Below are positions 7,794-14,806 of a DNA stretch of 23,656 bases, piece after piece. Within the stretch, counting starts at the first letter, position 1; each line of letters starts with the position of its first letter. The notes under the pieces are model-generated. The model saw only the letters and a program-made list of their open reading frames with translations. It was not told where the DNA came from and ran no database searches. The DNA comes from a virus: the IMG/VR virus record IMGVR_UViG_3300010397_000089, positions 1-23,656 of that record; one strand, 5' to 3'. Both the position numbers and the translations under genes were made by a program.

Positions 7794-8014
7794 CCAGCCG
7801 TACCCCCAACCTGTGCCGAGCCTGCGAGCGGTTCAACGTCCTTCATGGCGCCTGCGAGGCGTTCCCCGAGGGCATCCCGGATGACATCCTGATATTTGGC
7901 GAGGACCACTCCAAGCCGTTCGCGGGGGATCACGGGATTCGCTTCCAGCCAGGGAAGTCCCTGGAGCAGGTCGAGGCGCTCCAAGCATGGCAGAAAACCT
8001 TTGGCGATCAGTAG
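7790..8014 (+). CDS. Small Cys-containing protein overlapping the MuF gene
   Basis: A 74-residue product whose ATG overlaps the MuF stop (ATGA, 7790-7793). It has CRAC at 9-12 and Cys22, followed by the signature FPEGIPDDI and then GEDHSKPFAGDHGIRFQ. This Cys, FP-GIP, DH and GD-GI-F pattern is a compact family that I recall from phages and bacteria, often next to MuF genes, without a known function. The Cys and His residues could bind a metal. Because it is translationally coupled to a MuF-peptidase it is a candidate partner or immunity protein, but the family is common enough that a general head-assembly role is equally possible. Confidence 0.8.
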   Translation: MTSRTPNLCRACERFNVLHGACEAFPEGIPDDILIFGEDHSKPFAGDHGIRFQPGKSLEQVEALQAWQKTFGDQ

Positions 8015-8040
8015 GATCGCTGGAGTCAGGTAACCTACTG
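8009..8040 (+). promoter_or_regulatory. Inverted repeat next to the scaffold ribosome binding site
   Basis: A perfect 7-bp inverted repeat, CAGTAGG (8009-8015) and CCTACTG (8034-8040), encloses 18 nt and ends directly at the GAGGAGA ribosome binding site of the scaffold gene. It could modulate translation or be a processing site in the head transcript. The left arm includes the preceding stop codon. Chance is not excluded. Confidence 0.3.
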
Positions 8041-8050
8041 AGGAGACAGC

Positions 8051-8674
8051 ATGACCCAGCCAGTCGAGGGCGCACAGAGCGGCGCCGGTACCGAGGGACA
8101 GAGCGCCACCGGTACGACCGACGGCAACAGTGGTGCCCAGGGACAGAGCGCCCAGCAGACGGTACCCGAGACGGTGAGCCGGGCGGAGTTCGACCAGCTG
8201 CGCAACCAGTTGGCCGCAGCCGACCGCAACAAGACGGCCGCAGAGGCCAAGCTCAAGGAGCTGCAGGACGCGGCCCTCTCCGAGGAGCAGAAGCGCCAGC
8301 GGGACCTGGAGCAGGCCCAGGAGACCATCAAGGCCAAGGACGAGAAGATCCAGCAGCTGACGCTGGACCTCGCGTTCCTCAGTGACAACACGCACGAGTG
8401 GCACAACCCGAAGGCAGCGCTGGCGCTTGCCGACAAGAGCGCCGTGACGGTCGCCGAGGACGGCACCGTCAAGGGCCTCAAGGAGGCGCTCCAGGCCGTC
8501 GCGACGCAGCACCCGTACCTGCTCAAGGCGAAGGCCGAAGGCGAGGCCGGACAGGCCGCAGCGCCGACCGGCGTGACCGGGGTGGCCGGGCAGGGTGCTT
8601 CCGGGGGCGGCGCCAACAAGGGGCGAGGGGACCTGGAGCGTCGGTTCCCGCAGCTGAAGGGTCGCACCAGCTAG
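8051..8674 (+). CDS. Capsid scaffolding protein
   Basis: A 207-residue acidic protein. Residues 1-40 are low-complexity Gly/Ser/Thr/Gln, residues 42-100 form a long coiled coil (RAEFDQLRNQLAAADRN onward, rich in Ala, Glu, Lys and Gln), and the C-terminus is Gly-rich with a basic RRFPQLKGR segment that could contact the capsid protein. This architecture, together with the position before the decoration and major capsid genes, is typical of phage scaffolds, which direct shell assembly and then leave. The ATG follows GAGGAGA. No protease domain is present, so it is a pure scaffold and not a protease-scaffold fusion. Confidence 0.88.
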   Translation: MTQPVEGAQSGAGTEGQSATGTTDGNSGAQGQSAQQTVPETVSRAEFDQLRNQLAAADRNKTAAEAKLKELQDAALSEEQKRQRDLEQAQETIKAKDEKIQQLTLDLAFLSDNTHEWHNPKAALALADKSAVTVAEDGTVKGLKEALQAVATQHPYLLKAKAEGEAGQAAAPTGVTGVAGQGASGGGANKGRGDLERRFPQLKGRTS

Positions 8675-8714
8675 ACTTCCGGCAACGCAGAAACTCATTG
8701 AGGGGTGGTGAAAC

Positions 8715-9149
8715 ATGGCACAGACTCAGTTCGGCCGCTTTGACAAGTACAACGGCTTCGTGGGCGGTTTTCGCGCGCCTCTCAATGCGGCGATGAGCAG
8801 CACGGCGAACGACGTCGGCAAGGTGCAGGCGGTCGGCGTCAACACTTCCGGCAAGCTCATCATTGGCTCGGCGGCCGTCACCGGCATCGTCGGCCTCGTC
8901 TGCCCGACGAAGGTGATGAACGCGGGCGACCCGATCGACGTCATGGTGCGCGGCGAGATCATGGACGTGGTCAAGACGGCGGGCACGGCCTGGACCGTGG
9001 GCGACATCGTGTACGCTCACGCGGACGGGACGCTGGACGCCGTGGCGACGGCGGGGGTGGCCGTGGGCCGCATCCTGGAGGGACCGAAGGCTTCCGGCCT
9101 CGGCGCCCGCATGCTGGTGACCGTTCCCGTCGCGACGACGGCATCCTAA
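8715..9149 (+). CDS. Head decoration protein
   Basis: A 144-residue, Gly/Ala/Val-rich, beta-rich protein encoded immediately upstream of the major capsid protein. Phrases such as VGLVCPTKVMNAGDPIDVMV and GDIVYAHADGTLDAV resemble the compact beta-fold of capsid cementing proteins (the DUF2190-type group in my recollection). Such proteins bind the outside of the expanded shell and stabilise it. The ATG follows GAGGGGTGGTG. Third codon positions are almost all G/C, in keeping with high expression. The exact family cannot be confirmed without a profile search. Confidence 0.75.
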   Translation: MAQTQFGRFDKYNGFVGGFRAPLNAAMSSTANDVGKVQAVGVNTSGKLIIGSAAVTGIVGLVCPTKVMNAGDPIDVMVRGEIMDVVKTAGTAWTVGDIVYAHADGTLDAVATAGVAVGRILEGPKASGLGARMLVTVPVATTAS

Positions 9150-9166
9150 GGAGGGGGTGAACTAAC

Positions 9167-10282
9167 ATGGCCGGTGGTATTCACGCAGTAGGCGACGTCC
9201 TGACCCGTACGCGGGATGGACAGGACCTCAATGCGCTGTGGCAGCAGTACCAGGAGCTGCTCGCAAGCTGGAACGCGACGCGGCAGCCGCTCATCGACCT
9301 GCTCACCTTCAACGTGGGTGACCAGATCGTGGACGACGTGGCACAGGGCGTGGAGGAGGACTTCGAGGAGGCGACCGAGTTCGGTCAGCCGAAGGCCATC
9401 CGCCCGCAGATCACGATCCAGCAGCGCGCGTACGACTTCAAGTGGTACGACGTCGCGACCCGCTTCACCTTCCAATTCCTCGCCGATGCCACCGCGCAGC
9501 AGATCGACATGGCGCAGGCGCAGGTCCTGGAGGCCGACAACCGTCTGGTCTTCAAGAAGGTCATGAAGCGGCTCTTCAACAACACCAACAACCTGACCAC
9601 CATCAACAGCGTCGCCTACAACGCGAAGCCGCTCTACAACGCCGACTCCGAGTACATCCCGGACTACGCCGGCAACTCCTTCAACCCGGCGACCCACACG
9701 CACTACGTCACCTCGGGCGCGGCGACGCTCGACTCCGGAGACGTCGAATCGCTCGTGGGGCTCCTGGAGGAGCACGGCTACAAGCGGTCCACCGGCTACC
9801 AGATCGTGGTGCTGGTCAACCCGGCGGCGGCGCCGACGATTCGCCTGTGGCGGGCGGGGGTCGCCAACAACAACGGCGCCATCGCGCAGTTCGACTTCGT
9901 GCCGCCGCGTGGCGTCAACATCATCCTCCCGGCCACCGTGCAGCTGTTCGGCGACCAGCCCGCGCAGACCTTCGCCGGGTTCGACGTCGTGGGCGCCTAC
10001 GGCCCGTACCTGATCGTCCAGGACTCCAACATCCCGGCCGGGTACATGTTCGCCTTCGCCACCCAGGGCTCCTCCACCGCCTCGAACCTCGTGGGCATCC
10101 GGGAGCACGCCAACACCTCGCTCCGGGGCCTGCTCCTCAAGGGCGGCGACCGGAACGCCTACCCGATCATCAACTCGACGTTCATCCACGGCTTCGGGAC
10201 CGGCATCCGCACGCGCGGCGCCGGTGCGGTGATGCAGGTCACCGCGTCCGGCAGCTACACCATCCCGACCATCTACCAGTAA
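9167..10282 (+). CDS. Major capsid protein
   Basis: A 371-residue protein with an extremely strong ribosome binding site (AAGGAGGGGG) and near-complete G/C at third positions, both marks of the most highly expressed gene. The mixed alpha/beta sequence and the setting after scaffold and decoration genes fit an HK97-fold major capsid protein. There is no N-terminal delta-domain-like coiled coil to be cleaved off, which agrees with the separate scaffold gene. The segment TFAGFDVVGAYGPYLIVQD and the C-terminal NSTFIHGFGTGIRTRGAG resemble the P-domain/A-domain end of actinophage capsid proteins. No frameshift or truncation is seen. Confidence 0.93.
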   Translation: MAGGIHAVGDVLTRTRDGQDLNALWQQYQELLASWNATRQPLIDLLTFNVGDQIVDDVAQGVEEDFEEATEFGQPKAIRPQITIQQRAYDFKWYDVATRFTFQFLADATAQQIDMAQAQVLEADNRLVFKKVMKRLFNNTNNLTTINSVAYNAKPLYNADSEYIPDYAGNSFNPATHTHYVTSGAATLDSGDVESLVGLLEEHGYKRSTGYQIVVLVNPAAAPTIRLWRAGVANNNGAIAQFDFVPPRGVNIILPATVQLFGDQPAQTFAGFDVVGAYGPYLIVQDSNIPAGYMFAFATQGSSTASNLVGIREHANTSLRGLLLKGGDRNAYPIINSTFIHGFGTGIRTRGAGAVMQVTASGSYTIPTIYQ

Positions 10283-10294
10283 GGAGGCGGATCC

Positions 10295-10600
10295 ATGTCG
10301 AAGCAGATCGATTGGACCAAGCCGCTCTCCGACGCGGAGCGGGCCTGGGCGGAGCAGTTCCCGGGTGTGCACGCCGGTCTCCTGGAGGCCAACGCCGCGC
10401 AGTTCCCGCCGGAGGCCGAGGAGACGCTGGACGGCTCCGACGCCGAAGAGGTCCCGTACACCGAGTGGTCCAAGGCGGAGCTGACCACCGAGATCAAGCG
10501 CCGCAACGCCGAGGAGGGCCAGTCGCTCAAGACGACCGGCACGCAGGCGGAGCTGGCGAAGGTCCTGGAGGACGACGACGAGGCTCGCCCGCGCGCCTAA
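10295..10600 (+). CDS. HeH/SAP-like small protein after the capsid gene
   Basis: A 101-residue acidic protein with an AAGGAGGCGG ribosome binding site. Its first half is helical and acidic. Residues 55-95 have the helix-extension-helix pattern: YTEWSKAELTTEIKRRNAEE, then a TTGTQAELAKVLEDDD end. This is the phage HeH/SAP-type motif, usually thought to bind nucleic acid or to act as a capsid-associated tether. Together with the capsid gene it is the last gene before a strong terminator, so it is probably made in large amounts. Its role in the virion is not known. Confidence 0.8.
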   Translation: MSKQIDWTKPLSDAERAWAEQFPGVHAGLLEANAAQFPPEAEETLDGSDAEEVPYTEWSKAELTTEIKRRNAEEGQSLKTTGTQAELAKVLEDDDEARPRA

Positions 10601-10619
10601 CCGCACGGGTCCCGAGACG

Positions 10620-10656
10620 GAGCCGGGCACGCCTTCCCCGTGGGCGTGCCCGGCTC
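10620..10656. terminator. Strong stem-loop terminator after the head genes
   Basis: A perfect 14-bp GC-rich inverted repeat (GAGCCGGGCACGCC at 10620-10633, its complement at 10643-10656) with a 9-nt loop lies 20 bp after the HeH gene stop. Only a short CCCTTC follows instead of a T-run, which is usual for high-GC actinobacterial terminators. It probably lowers transcription from the abundant head genes into the connector and tail genes. The symmetry would also work from the other strand. Confidence 0.85.
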
Positions 10657-10678
10657 CCTTCAGATTAGGGGGTGAACG

Positions 10679-10996
10679 GTGGCTTCAATCGAGGACGTAT
10701 CCCAGCTCCGGCTGATGGTCGCGGAGCCGGACGACTCGACGTACGATGATGCGGCTCTGGGAGCCCTCCTGGACTCGTACGCGACCGCAACGGTTCCGCT
10801 GTCGCGGGCGGCGCGGGACGTGTGGGTGCAGAAGGCCGCAGCCTACGCCGAACTGGTGGACATCTCGGAGGGCGGCTCACAGCGCAAGAACGGCGACCTC
10901 CACAAGCGAGCGCTGACGATGGCGGACCTCTACGCGACCCAGATCGACCTCGACACGAGCGACCGGCCGACGCGGATTGCTAGGCTGGTGCGCTGA
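10679..10996 (+). CDS. Head-tail connector (adaptor) protein
   Basis: A 105-residue helical protein beginning with GTG after AGGGGG. The pattern of an N-terminal DVSQLRLMVAEPDDSTYDDA, then ALLDSYA, a long helix with VWVQKAAAYAEL, and a C-terminal helix with DLHKRALTMADLYATQI fits the gp6/gp15-type adaptors that form the ring under the portal. It is the first gene after the terminator, which also fits the first connector. The stop overlaps the next ATG (TGATG). Confidence 0.75.
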   Translation: MASIEDVSQLRLMVAEPDDSTYDDAALGALLDSYATATVPLSRAARDVWVQKAAAYAELVDISEGGSQRKNGDLHKRALTMADLYATQIDLDTSDRPTRIARLVR

Positions 10997-11331
10997 TGGC
11001 GATGGAGCTGGATCTCAAGCTAGACCAAGGCTCTCGGTGGATCGCCGTGTTCACGCCGCAGGTCGAGTGGCTCTCGTCGCTCGCCGGGTACTCCGCCCGG
11101 GGCAAGGTCAAGACCTCCCGGACGCTCCCCGGGGCGTCGCTGCTGTTCGACTTCGCGGCGTACATGACAGTGCAGGGCAACGATGTCGTCGTGGACGTTC
11201 CGGCCGACGCCCTCGCCGCGCAGTCTTGGAGGGTGGGCGAGTACGACTTCGAGCTGTACGACGGCAACGCTGCGCATGACGTCCGGTTCCTGCAGGGCAA
11301 GATCAGTCTCGATCCCGAGGTGACAACGTGA
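10996..11331 (+). CDS. Small beta-rich connector-region protein
   Basis: A 111-residue protein coupled to the adaptor gene by a TGATG overlap and to the next gene by GTGA. The sequence is beta-rich: DLKLDQGSRWIAVFTPQVEW at the N-terminus, GYSARGKVKTSRT in the middle and YDFELYDGNAAHDVRFLQGK toward the end. That suggests an Ig-like or beta-sandwich fold, as in small neck or virion proteins that begin with a D-Q-G-x-x-W/F phrase. I recognise no specific family. Its position suggests a virion structural role. Confidence 0.72.
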   Translation: MAMELDLKLDQGSRWIAVFTPQVEWLSSLAGYSARGKVKTSRTLPGASLLFDFAAYMTVQGNDVVVDVPADALAAQSWRVGEYDFELYDGNAAHDVRFLQGKISLDPEVTT

Positions 11332-11951
11332 AGCTGTACCGCCAGGCGTACGCCAAGGCGTACAACAAGGAAATCGACTGGGACTCCGACGCGCTGGTGT
11401 GGACCCAGCACACGTCGACCTACGTCCCGAACCAGGACACGCACGCCTACGTGTCCGACCTCACCAACGAACTCACGACCGGTGGCGGCTACACGGCGGG
11501 CGGGCTCGCCATCGCCTCGCCCACGCGGACCTACACGGCCGCCAACGCCTGGACGGTGCAGCGGGCCAACACGACCGCGTACGCCGTGGGGGACATCGTG
11601 CGCCCCGCGACCGGCAACGGGTTCCTCTACATGGCCTCCGTGGCGGGCACCTCCGGCGGCTCGATACCGACCTACCCGACCGTCGTGGGAACGACGGTGG
11701 CGGACGGCGGCGTGACGTGGGAGTGCATCGGCTCCGGCATCATCGTCTTCGGCTGCTCCGACCCGTCGTGGTCCTCGGCGACCTTCGGCCCGGCGCGGTA
11801 CGCCGTCCTGTCCGACCGGACGCCCGGCACGGCCGCGACCCAGCCGCTCATCGGATACGTCGATTACGGCTCCGACAAGACCGGCGGTGGGCTCGCCTTC
11901 ACGGTCCAGCTCCACACCGCGCTCCGCGCGATGCACATCGTGGTTCCGTAA
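11328..11951 (+). CDS. Virion structural protein with a chitin-binding-like domain
   Basis: A 207-residue protein with a GTG start overlapping the previous stop. The first 80 residues resemble actinophage virion proteins (TYVPNQDTHAYVSDLTNELT). Residues 70-140 form a small aromatic-rich domain: AWTVQRANTTAYAVGDIVRP, then GFLYMASVAGTSG, PTYP and VADGGVTWECIG. The Y-x-x-GD-x-V-x-P and DGxVTWxxxG phrases resemble carbohydrate-binding modules found in phage structural proteins. It probably sits on the virion surface near the neck or capsid; this location is inferred from gene order. Confidence 0.75.
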   Translation: MKLYRQAYAKAYNKEIDWDSDALVWTQHTSTYVPNQDTHAYVSDLTNELTTGGGYTAGGLAIASPTRTYTAANAWTVQRANTTAYAVGDIVRPATGNGFLYMASVAGTSGGSIPTYPTVVGTTVADGGVTWECIGSGIIVFGCSDPSWSSATFGPARYAVLSDRTPGTAATQPLIGYVDYGSDKTGGGLAFTVQLHTALRAMHIVVP

Positions 11952-11960
11952 GGGGAAGCC

Positions 11961-13361
11961 GTGACTGTCAGCTTCGGTGTCGGCACCAACTACCTGGCTT
12001 TCACGGCTGGCTCCTCGGCCGCTATGGGGTCCGGGGCGTTCTCCATGTTCGCCTTGGTAAAGTTCGGCGGCGGGAACAACAATGGTGGCGTCTGGGGCGG
12101 CTACAACTCAACCACCGCCGTCCGGGCGTTCGGCGAGGCCAGCAATGCGCTGTTCGGCCTGAACGACTTCTCCGGCGGCGTGGGGCCGCTGACCCAGGGC
12201 ACGTGGTACATCGTCGGCATCACGAAGGCCGCTGGGTCGGCCATGTACCGGATGCACTTCCGGGCGCAGGGGGCAGGCTCCTGGACCCATGCGGTGGGGA
12301 GCGGCGCATCCAACCAGTCGGACGGGTCGGCGCTCACCGAGCACCGCATCGGCTTCTCGGCGGTGTTTGGCGGCAACGTCGATGTCGGCTGGGCCGGTCT
12401 GTGGACCTCGGCGCTCGCTGATGCCTCGATCGATACCTGCGGAACGTCGGCGCTGCAGGACTTCGCCAGCCTTTCGCCGCAGGACCTGATTGAGTTCTCC
12501 GGTTGGAACGGGACCTCCGGGCACACGAGGCCGATTGGCACCACAACGCTGACCGGGGCGACGGGAACCAACTCCGTAGGCACCAACCCAACCTACAACT
12601 TCACGGTCTCTGGCGGCGGCACCGCCGTCAACGTCGCAGACGTCGTGAACTCCGGCGCCCGGATGCTATCGGCCGGGGGCGCAGCCTTCCTGGGCGTGCT
12701 GGCGGCCGACTCCGCGAACACCGGCCTCCGGGCGGGGCAGTCTGTCACGCAGCAGGCCTCCGGGCTCCTCGTGGTGGATGCTCCAAGCCTCATCCGGGCG
12801 CCAGGGAGTCAGGCGAGCGCGCTCACCGGCGTGCTCGTGGCGGACGTCGAGAACACCGGCCTCCGGGCGCCGGAGAGCCCGGCAACGGCCGTCAACGTCT
12901 CAGCCTTCCCGGACCTGGACCAGATGGCGCCTCGGGCGCTCTCGGCGGATGGCCCCGGAGTCGTCACCGGCGTGGCTGTGGCGGATGCCCCTTCGGCCGT
13001 TCGGGTGGGATCGTCGGCCGCTCTCGGCGCCTTCGGGCTCCTCGCCCTCGACACGCCGGGCTCAGCAACCCGCCTAGGAGCCTCGCTCGCCAACGTTCTG
13101 GCCGGGGTGGTAGTCTCGGATACCCCCGGGCTCGTCCGTTGGCTCTCCGCCACAGAGAGCGTGTTGGCTCCGGTCGGCAACCCGGTCGATCTCCGGCCGC
13201 TCCCGGCCCGGTGGCTCTCGGCGGATGCCTCGGTGTTCATCCAGCAGCCGTCGCACGAGGTGCCGGTGCCCCCGATCATCGTGCCGGTCTCGCGCTTCCG
13301 GGCTGGGTCTCGGGTGGGCGTGACCCGGATAATCGTGCCAGTGGAGGAGGTGCGGGCATGA
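11961..13361 (+). CDS. LamG-like surface protein with Arg-anchored repeats
   Basis: A 466-residue protein with a GTG start after AAGGGGAA. Residues 1-200 look like a concanavalin/LamG lectin fold: FSMFALVKFGGG, GTWYIVGITKAAGS, then NVDVGWAGLWTSALADASID, the usual closing strand and helix of that family. Residues 225-430 hold about eight degenerate units of 22-24 residues, each anchored by Arg (234, 257, 279, 302, 325, 348, 371, 393, 417) with a G-[VL]-x-[VA]-x-D core. Residues 431-466 form a Pro/Val-rich basic tail. The lectin part suggests glycan binding and the repeats a stalk or solenoid. It lies between connector genes, an odd place for an adhesin, so a head or neck fibre is a reasonable guess. 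The stop overlaps the next ATG. Confidence 0.82.
   Translation: MTVSFGVGTNYLAFTAGSSAAMGSGAFSMFALVKFGGGNNNGGVWGGYNSTTAVRAFGEASNALFGLNDFSGGVGPLTQGTWYIVGITKAAGSAMYRMHFRAQGAGSWTHAVGSGASNQSDGSALTEHRIGFSAVFGGNVDVGWAGLWTSALADASIDTCGTSALQDFASLSPQDLIEFSGWNGTSGHTRPIGTTTLTGATGTNSVGTNPTYNFTVSGGGTAVNVADVVNSGARMLSAGGAAFLGVLAADSANTGLRAGQSVTQQASGLLVVDAPSLIRAPGSQASALTGVLVADVENTGLRAPESPATAVNVSAFPDLDQMAPRALSADGPGVVTGVAVADAPSAVRVGSSAALGAFGLLALDTPGSATRLGASLANVLAGVVVSDTPGLVRWLSATESVLAPVGNPVDLRPLPARWLSADASVFIQQPSHEVPVPPIIVPVSRFRAGSRVGVTRIIVPVEEVRA
12660..13250 (+). repeat. About eight 66-72 bp coding repeats
   Basis: This is the DNA encoding the 22-24-residue units of the LamG protein. The units are diverged at DNA level, but an 18-bp identical piece (AACACCGGCCTCCGGGCG) recurs at 12717-12734 and 12852-12869, 135 bp apart, which equals two units. 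This points to past duplication of a two-unit block. Confidence 0.7.
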
Positions 13362-13738
13362 GTCTCGCGACGGAGCTGAGAGTCAACCGGCGCAACACGC
13401 TGGCGTTCATCGCTGCGCGCCCGCTCGTGATCGCGCTCATCCCGCAGGCCCGCGTCCGGACGGCCTCAGGCGGGGCGAAGTACGAGGATCTGCCCGCCCG
13501 CGCTGAACAGACGCTACGGCTGATTGAACAGGCTTCGGCCTACGGGAACTCCCCCGGACTTCTTCAGGCCCAGGACGGCAAGCAGAGGCGGGTGCAATAC
13601 CAGCTCCTCGGGGCCTGGGACGCGACGATCGCGATCCGGGACTACTTCGTGCTGGATGGGCTGCGCTACGAGGTGCTGGAGCTGTTGCCCTTCAACGGGT
13701 ACGAGCGCCGGGGGCAGCTGGTCCAGTATGGGGAGTAA
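13358..13738 (+). CDS. Head closure-type connector protein
   Basis: A 126-residue protein. The ATG at 13358 overlaps the preceding TGA (ATGA); the same frame is open far upstream but only as a shadow of the LamG gene. Features are a basic N-terminal helix (SLATELRVNRRNTLAFIAAR), a middle helical part with YEDLPARAEQTLRLIEQA, and a beta-rich C-terminus with IRDYFVLDGLRYEVLELLPF and YERRGQLVQYG. Size, topology and position between adaptor and neck genes fit the head-tail stopper/closure group, which seals the packaged head. The assignment rests mostly on gene order. Confidence 0.75.
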   Translation: MSLATELRVNRRNTLAFIAARPLVIALIPQARVRTASGGAKYEDLPARAEQTLRLIEQASAYGNSPGLLQAQDGKQRRVQYQLLGAWDATIAIRDYFVLDGLRYEVLELLPFNGYERRGQLVQYGE

Positions 13739-14099
13739 CAACAGCAGCTTCGAGTTCAAGCCGGGCTCGCTGAAGGTCAACCTGAAGCGGTTCGACTACG
13801 ACATCAACGCGCTCGTCGCCGGAGTCGTCGACTACCAAGGCCACAAGGCCGTCGCCTGGATGAAGACCAACGCCAAGTGGAAGGACCGCACCGGGAACGC
13901 GCGCCAGACCCTCTCGGGGCACGCCGAGCACTCCGACACGTGGCATCTCATCAAGCTCTATGGCGGGGTGCCGTACCAGATCTGGCTGGAGGTCCGGTGG
14001 GCCGGGAAGTTCGCGATCATCGGCCCAGCCGTCAAGTATCAGGGGCTCGCTCTGATGAACCGGTTGCGGGGCATCGTCAATAAGCTGGGGAGCGTCTGA
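13728..14099 (+). CDS. Neck protein, HK97 gp10-like
   Basis: A 123-residue protein from the ATG at 13728, chosen because GGGGG lies upstream and the 11-nt overlap is normal here; the frame is open further upstream only as a shadow. It has a basic N-terminal half (KVNLKRFDYDINALVAGVVD), then RTGNARQTLSGHAEH, SDTWHLIKLYGGVPYQIWLE and a C-terminal ALMNRLRGIVNKLG helix. The RTGN...L...LYGGVPYQIWLE layout is typical of tail-completion/neck proteins that sit between stopper and tail terminator. The stop overlaps the next start (TGATG). Confidence 0.8.
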   Translation: MGSNNSSFEFKPGSLKVNLKRFDYDINALVAGVVDYQGHKAVAWMKTNAKWKDRTGNARQTLSGHAEHSDTWHLIKLYGGVPYQIWLEVRWAGKFAIIGPAVKYQGLALMNRLRGIVNKLGSV

Positions 14100-14542
14100 T
14101 GACTGTTCGCGAACTCGTCTATGGGTTGATATCCAACGACTCGGAGCTGGCAACGCTCGGGCTCACGCCCGACACCCTGTTCGCCAACGGCGCACCCGAC
14201 TCGCCGCCGGATGCACCTGGGAAGATCTGGGCCGTGCTGCGCTGGGGCGCCGAGACCGGCGCTCTCCTGGGCGGAGCAGCCCGAGGTCGGGGTCACGTCA
14301 GCGAGCGGGACTGCGAGCTGTGGGTGTACTCGCGAGAGGACGACTTCGGCGACATCAACCAGGCGATCAAGCGCTGGTGCGCGGTGATGGATGGCCTGGA
14401 GGCGACACGGACCGGCGTCGGTCCTGTGGACGGATGGGTTGTGGCTACACAATGGCAGGGCGATAGCGCTGACGGCTGGGACGACGTGTATGCAGCCAAC
14501 TACCGTTCCTCGGCATATACGATTGTCGCCAGCGGGGACTGA
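14099..14542 (+). CDS. Tail terminator protein
   Basis: A 147-residue protein coupled to the neck gene by TGATG. It begins with a helix (RELVYGLISNDSELATLGL), then an irregular loop, a strand with KIWAVLRWGAE, a strand with DCELWVYSREDD, and the helix INQAIKRWCAVMDGLEA. This order and the position directly before the tail tube genes match tail terminators, which cap the finished tail tube and provide the head-binding surface. No unusual feature is seen. Confidence 0.82.
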   Translation: MTVRELVYGLISNDSELATLGLTPDTLFANGAPDSPPDAPGKIWAVLRWGAETGALLGGAARGRGHVSERDCELWVYSREDDFGDINQAIKRWCAVMDGLEATRTGVGPVDGWVVATQWQGDSADGWDDVYAANYRSSAYTIVASGD

Positions 14543-14551
14543 GGAGGGAAC

Positions 14552-14803
14552 ATGGCGGACGCCAAGCAGGAGAAGGCCAAGACGCAGACGGTCATCAAGT
14601 TCCTGGGCAAGCCGGGGCTCCGGCTGATCCAGGCTGAGGACTGGGCCGAGGCCGGGGTCAAGGATCACGCGCCGACGCTGTGGGGTCCGGAGAACGACTG
14701 GACCGTGGCCAAGGAGGATCTCGGCCTCAACGGCGAGCAGTACGCCAGGATCATCCTGGCCGACCGGGGTCTTCGCGAGGAGACCGTCGCGGTCGAGGAG
14801 TAA
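14552..14803 (+). CDS. Small unknown tail-region protein
   Basis: An 83-residue protein with a strong GAGGAGGG site. After a Lys-rich start it reads VIKFLGKPGLRLIQAEDW, then DHAPTLWGPENDW, and ends in a helix with RIILADRGLREE. No cysteines, signal peptide or membrane segment are present. I recall similar small proteins before the tail tube gene in actinophages, without known function. A minor virion or assembly role is plausible. Confidence 0.72.
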   Translation: MADAKQEKAKTQTVIKFLGKPGLRLIQAEDWAEAGVKDHAPTLWGPENDWTVAKEDLGLNGEQYARIILADRGLREETVAVEE

Positions 14804-14806
14804 GCG

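Noticed and set aside
8012-8017. TAGGAT, an actinobacterial-type -10 box before the scaffold gene
   Set aside because: It includes the stop codon of the preceding gene, and no acceptable -35 hexamer lies 16-19 bp upstream.
7496-8716. 406-codon open frame on the minus strand
   Set aside because: Opposite the MuF end, the small Cys gene and scaffold, all of which are well supported on the + strand.
9146-10630. 494-codon open frame on the minus strand
   Set aside because: Mirror of the major capsid gene; composition reflects reversed high-GC3 codons and no family is recognisable.
9442-10668. 408-codon + strand frame overlapping the capsid gene
   Set aside because: A shifted-frame shadow of the capsid gene, rich in Arg, Gly and His, that runs through the terminator.
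12503-13357. Upstream extension of the head closure frame
   Set aside because: The frame is open but overlaps the LamG protein, is Arg/Gly-rich noise, and the ATG at 13358 with an ATGA overlap is the natural start.
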